A stretch of DNA of 6,633 bases from Syntrophobacterales bacterium (GTDB lineage Bacteria; Desulfobacterota; Syntrophia; Syntrophales; UBA6807), in NCBI GenBank assembly GCA_021159265.1, contig JAGGSD010000341.1, positions 1 through 6,633 of the forward strand, read 5' to 3'. This document shows, piece after piece, positions 5,428 to 6,633 of this stretch. The translations under genes were made by a program, and so were the position numbers. How positions within the stretch are numbered: the first letter of the stretch is position 1; every line of letters starts with the position of its first letter. Below the pieces are notes generated by a model. That model was given only the letters and a program-made list of their open reading frames with translations. It was not told the DNA's origin and made no database searches.

Positions 5428-5523
5428 CTATCTATACTGAGCCTCGATTAATTCCTTATATTTCTCGATTACAATACGCCGTTTCAGTTTCATCGTCTGG
5501 GTCAGAGTCCCATTTTCCAGTTT
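5428..5523 (-). pseudogene. Orphan C-terminal remnant of a long-chain acyl-CoA synthetase (AMP-binding family)
   Basis: The minus strand encodes 31 residues and a TAG stop. Key parts are ENGTLTQTMKLKRR and EKYKELIEAQYR, the typical end of FAA1/FadD-like AMP-forming long-chain acyl-CoA synthetases, where the conserved Lys-rich LTxTxKxKR segment carries the C-terminal subdomain. Upstream of about 5523 the similarity stops in all three minus frames, and no adenylation motifs exist between there and the terminator at 5692-5726. A gene of roughly 600 codons has therefore been lost except for its 3' tip. The loss may be linked to the repeats on both sides. A different minus-strand frame stays open across this region and beyond, but shows no family resemblance. 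Confidence 0.75.
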
Positions 5524-5599
5524 GTTCAAGTTCAAGGAAGGCGAAAATTTTAACCACAGGAATATATCGGATATTTCGAGGATTAAAATTTGAGTCTGA

Positions 5600-5631
5600 C
5601 CTGTCTGCGTGCATTTTCACGCACAGGCAGG
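5600..5631. repeat. Hairpin-forming repeat (CTGTCTGCGTG ... CACGCACAGGCAG)
   Basis: TGCGTG and CACGCA form a perfect stem around a CATTTT loop, and CCTGTC/CAGGCAGG extend it with small bulges. It lies in the non-coding stretch just beyond the acyl-CoA synthetase remnant. The form is typical of short dispersed palindromic elements. It has no T run, so it is unlikely to be a terminator. Confidence 0.5.
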
Positions 5632-5691
5632 CGCAGAAATTGGGCAAAAGGGAACGTTATGCGAAGGTCTCGGGCAAATGGTAGTGAATGA

Positions 5692-5726
5692 AAAAGGGGA
5701 TGTCACGTTTTACGACATCCCCTTTT
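5692..5726 (-). terminator. Rho-independent terminator of the PpiC-type isomerase gene
   Basis: A perfect 13-bp inverted repeat, AAAAGGGGATGTC paired with GACATCCCCTTTT, closes a 9-base loop. It lies 53 bases after the isomerase stop on the minus strand and ends in a T run in that direction. The symmetric A and T ends would also let it act on plus-strand transcripts. Confidence 0.85.
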
Positions 5727-5779
5727 CTGTTTAATATGTCTTGATAACCTTGCACGAAGGTTTTTCCGGATTACCGTCC

Positions 5780-6633
5780 TCACCCGCCTTTTGGTTTTTC
5801 CCTGGGTTTTTCCGTTCCAGCTTTCTGTTTGCAGATTTCAACCCTGTACTTTTTCTTGAGCCTTTCAAAATCCTTATTAATAGCTGTATTTACCTTTATA
5901 TTGATCAATTTAGACTGGATGATTGCTTTGACTGATTTCAGGTCCTGCTGCTCTGCGTCCTTTTTGTCTTCCACCTTTATGATGTGGTAACCAAACCGCG
6001 TTTTCACCGGTTCACTGATTTCCCCCTTTTTCAGGGCGAAGGCGGCATTGGAAAATGCAGGAACCTTCCATGTCTTTGCGAAAAACCCGAGGTTTCCTCC
6101 CTTATCTTTACTCCCGGGATCATCAGAGTACTCCGCTGCCAGTTTGGTAAAGTCGGCGCCTTTGTCCAGTTTTTTCTTGATTTCTCTGGCTTTGTTAAGA
6201 GCAGAACTACTTTCCTCAGGTTTTGCGTTTGGAGGCACTTTTATTAAGATATGACAGGCTTTCACCATGGCAGGCTTCAAAAATTCGGATTTGTGTTCAT
6301 TGTAATATTTCTCGATTTCCTGTTCCGAGACGTTTGCGTCTTTTTTGAACTTGCGTGTGACGTATCCCCGGGCAAGGATTCCGCTGACGGCGTCGTCAAT
6401 CCAGACCTTCAGGTCTTTGTCCTGATCCAGTTTTTCAGCCTTGCCTTCCATGGCAAATACATACATCTGGACAAGCCTCTCAAAGACTTGCTTCTTCAGC
6501 GTTTCATAATCAAGGCTTCTTCGATAATTGGAAGGAAGAGTTTTAATCTTGGCTTCCAAATATTCTTCTGTAATAACCTTGTTGCCTATTCTGGCAAGAA
6601 CATTATTTTTCAATTTCTCCCCGGCAAAAACTG
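5780..6633 (-). CDS. Exported parvulin-type peptidyl-prolyl cis-trans isomerase (PpiC/SurA-like), 5' partial
   Basis: Catalyses cis-trans isomerisation of Xaa-Pro bonds, helping exported proteins fold in the periplasm. Numbering counts from the TTG codon at 6613. Residues 1-115 resemble the SurA/PpiC N-terminal chaperone region (VLARIGNKVITEEYLEAKI). The parvulin domain spans about 117-216, with CHILIKV (120-126), EYSDDPGS (161-168), GGNLGFF (172-178), VPAFSNAAFAL (184-194) and GYHIIKV (208-214). The two His of the parvulin active site correspond to H121 and H210. A Lys-rich tail follows. TTG at 6613 is the first start-like codon, but the frame continues upstream as VFAGEKL, the end of a signal peptide with cleavage near VFA. 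The true start therefore lies outside the window. It may serve the envelope proteins, though no direct link is shown. A strong terminator follows. Confidence 0.92.
   Translation of the reverse strand, partial: VFAGEKLKNNVLARIGNKVITEEYLEAKIKTLPSNYRRSLDYETLKKQVFERLVQMYVFAMEGKAEKLDQDKDLKVWIDDAVSGILARGYVTRKFKKDANVSEQEIEKYYNEHKSEFLKPAMVKACHILIKVPPNAKPEESSSALNKAREIKKKLDKGADFTKLAAEYSDDPGSKDKGGNLGFFAKTWKVPAFSNAAFALKKGEISEPVKTRFGYHIIKVEDKKDAEQQDLKSVKAIIQSKLINIKVNTAINKDFERLKKKYRVEICKQKAGTEKPREKPKGG

Noticed and set aside
5254..5631. CRISPR array
   Set aside because: The repeats are different palindromes at irregular distances, with no regular direct repeats and spacers and no cas genes.
5456..5647. 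Minus-strand 63-residue frame across the acyl-CoA synthetase remnant and hairpin repeat
   Set aside because: It overlaps the recognisable synthetase tail in another frame and runs through a palindromic repeat. It has no ribosome binding site or family resemblance, so it is probably not a gene.

Overview
The window looks like a chromosomal segment of a Gram-negative, probably deltaproteobacterial (Desulfobacterota-like) bacterium. This rests on protein types rather than any marker gene. There are two PEP-CTERM proteins, one of which has a sigma-54 type promoter at the expected distance. There is a surface protein ending in a CFI-box C-terminal domain, an exported parvulin-type prolyl isomerase, an AAA_14/DUF4143 ATPase, and dispersed GC-rich palindromic repeats.

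Layout from left to right. Positions 1-1119 (+) hold the 3' part of a large surface protein: an InlB-like beta repeat, calcium-binding Asp repeats, a choice-of-anchor U-like domain and a CFI-box tail. A repeat-like spacer and a strong hairpin terminator follow. Next is a possible 17-residue leader peptide whose stop codon overlaps the start of a nitrilase-superfamily hydrolase (1321-2130, +). A hairpin at 2197-2238 separates that gene from a convergent minus-strand pair of PEP-CTERM genes. In transcription order these are a short, frameshifted, apparently shrunken lectin-type gene (3521-3199) and an intact 281-residue one (3120-2275). A near-consensus -24/-12 promoter at 3569-3584 can drive both.

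The middle section (3541-5427) contains the promoter region, then one AAA+ ATPase/DUF4143 gene (5119-3983, -) with its own sigma-70 promoter and a palindrome near its transcription start. It is bracketed by two copies, in inverted orientation, of a palindromic repeat (3908-3956 and 5254-5358).

The right section carries the last 31 codons of a long-chain acyl-CoA synthetase-like gene (5428-5523, -) as an orphan remnant. A hairpin repeat, a strong terminator and an exported PpiC/SurA-like isomerase (5780 to beyond 6633, -) follow.

Functionally, most of the window concerns the cell surface: two C-terminal sorting signals of different type (CFI-box and PEP-CTERM) and a periplasmic folding factor. 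The hydrolase and the ATPase appear to be unrelated single-gene units. Between 1120 and 5780 the sequence shows much decay and repeat insertion. I see no complete new multi-gene system. The best leads are the sigma-54-driven PEP-CTERM pair with its early frameshift, the leader-peptide arrangement behind a terminator, and the repeat-bracketed ATPase.
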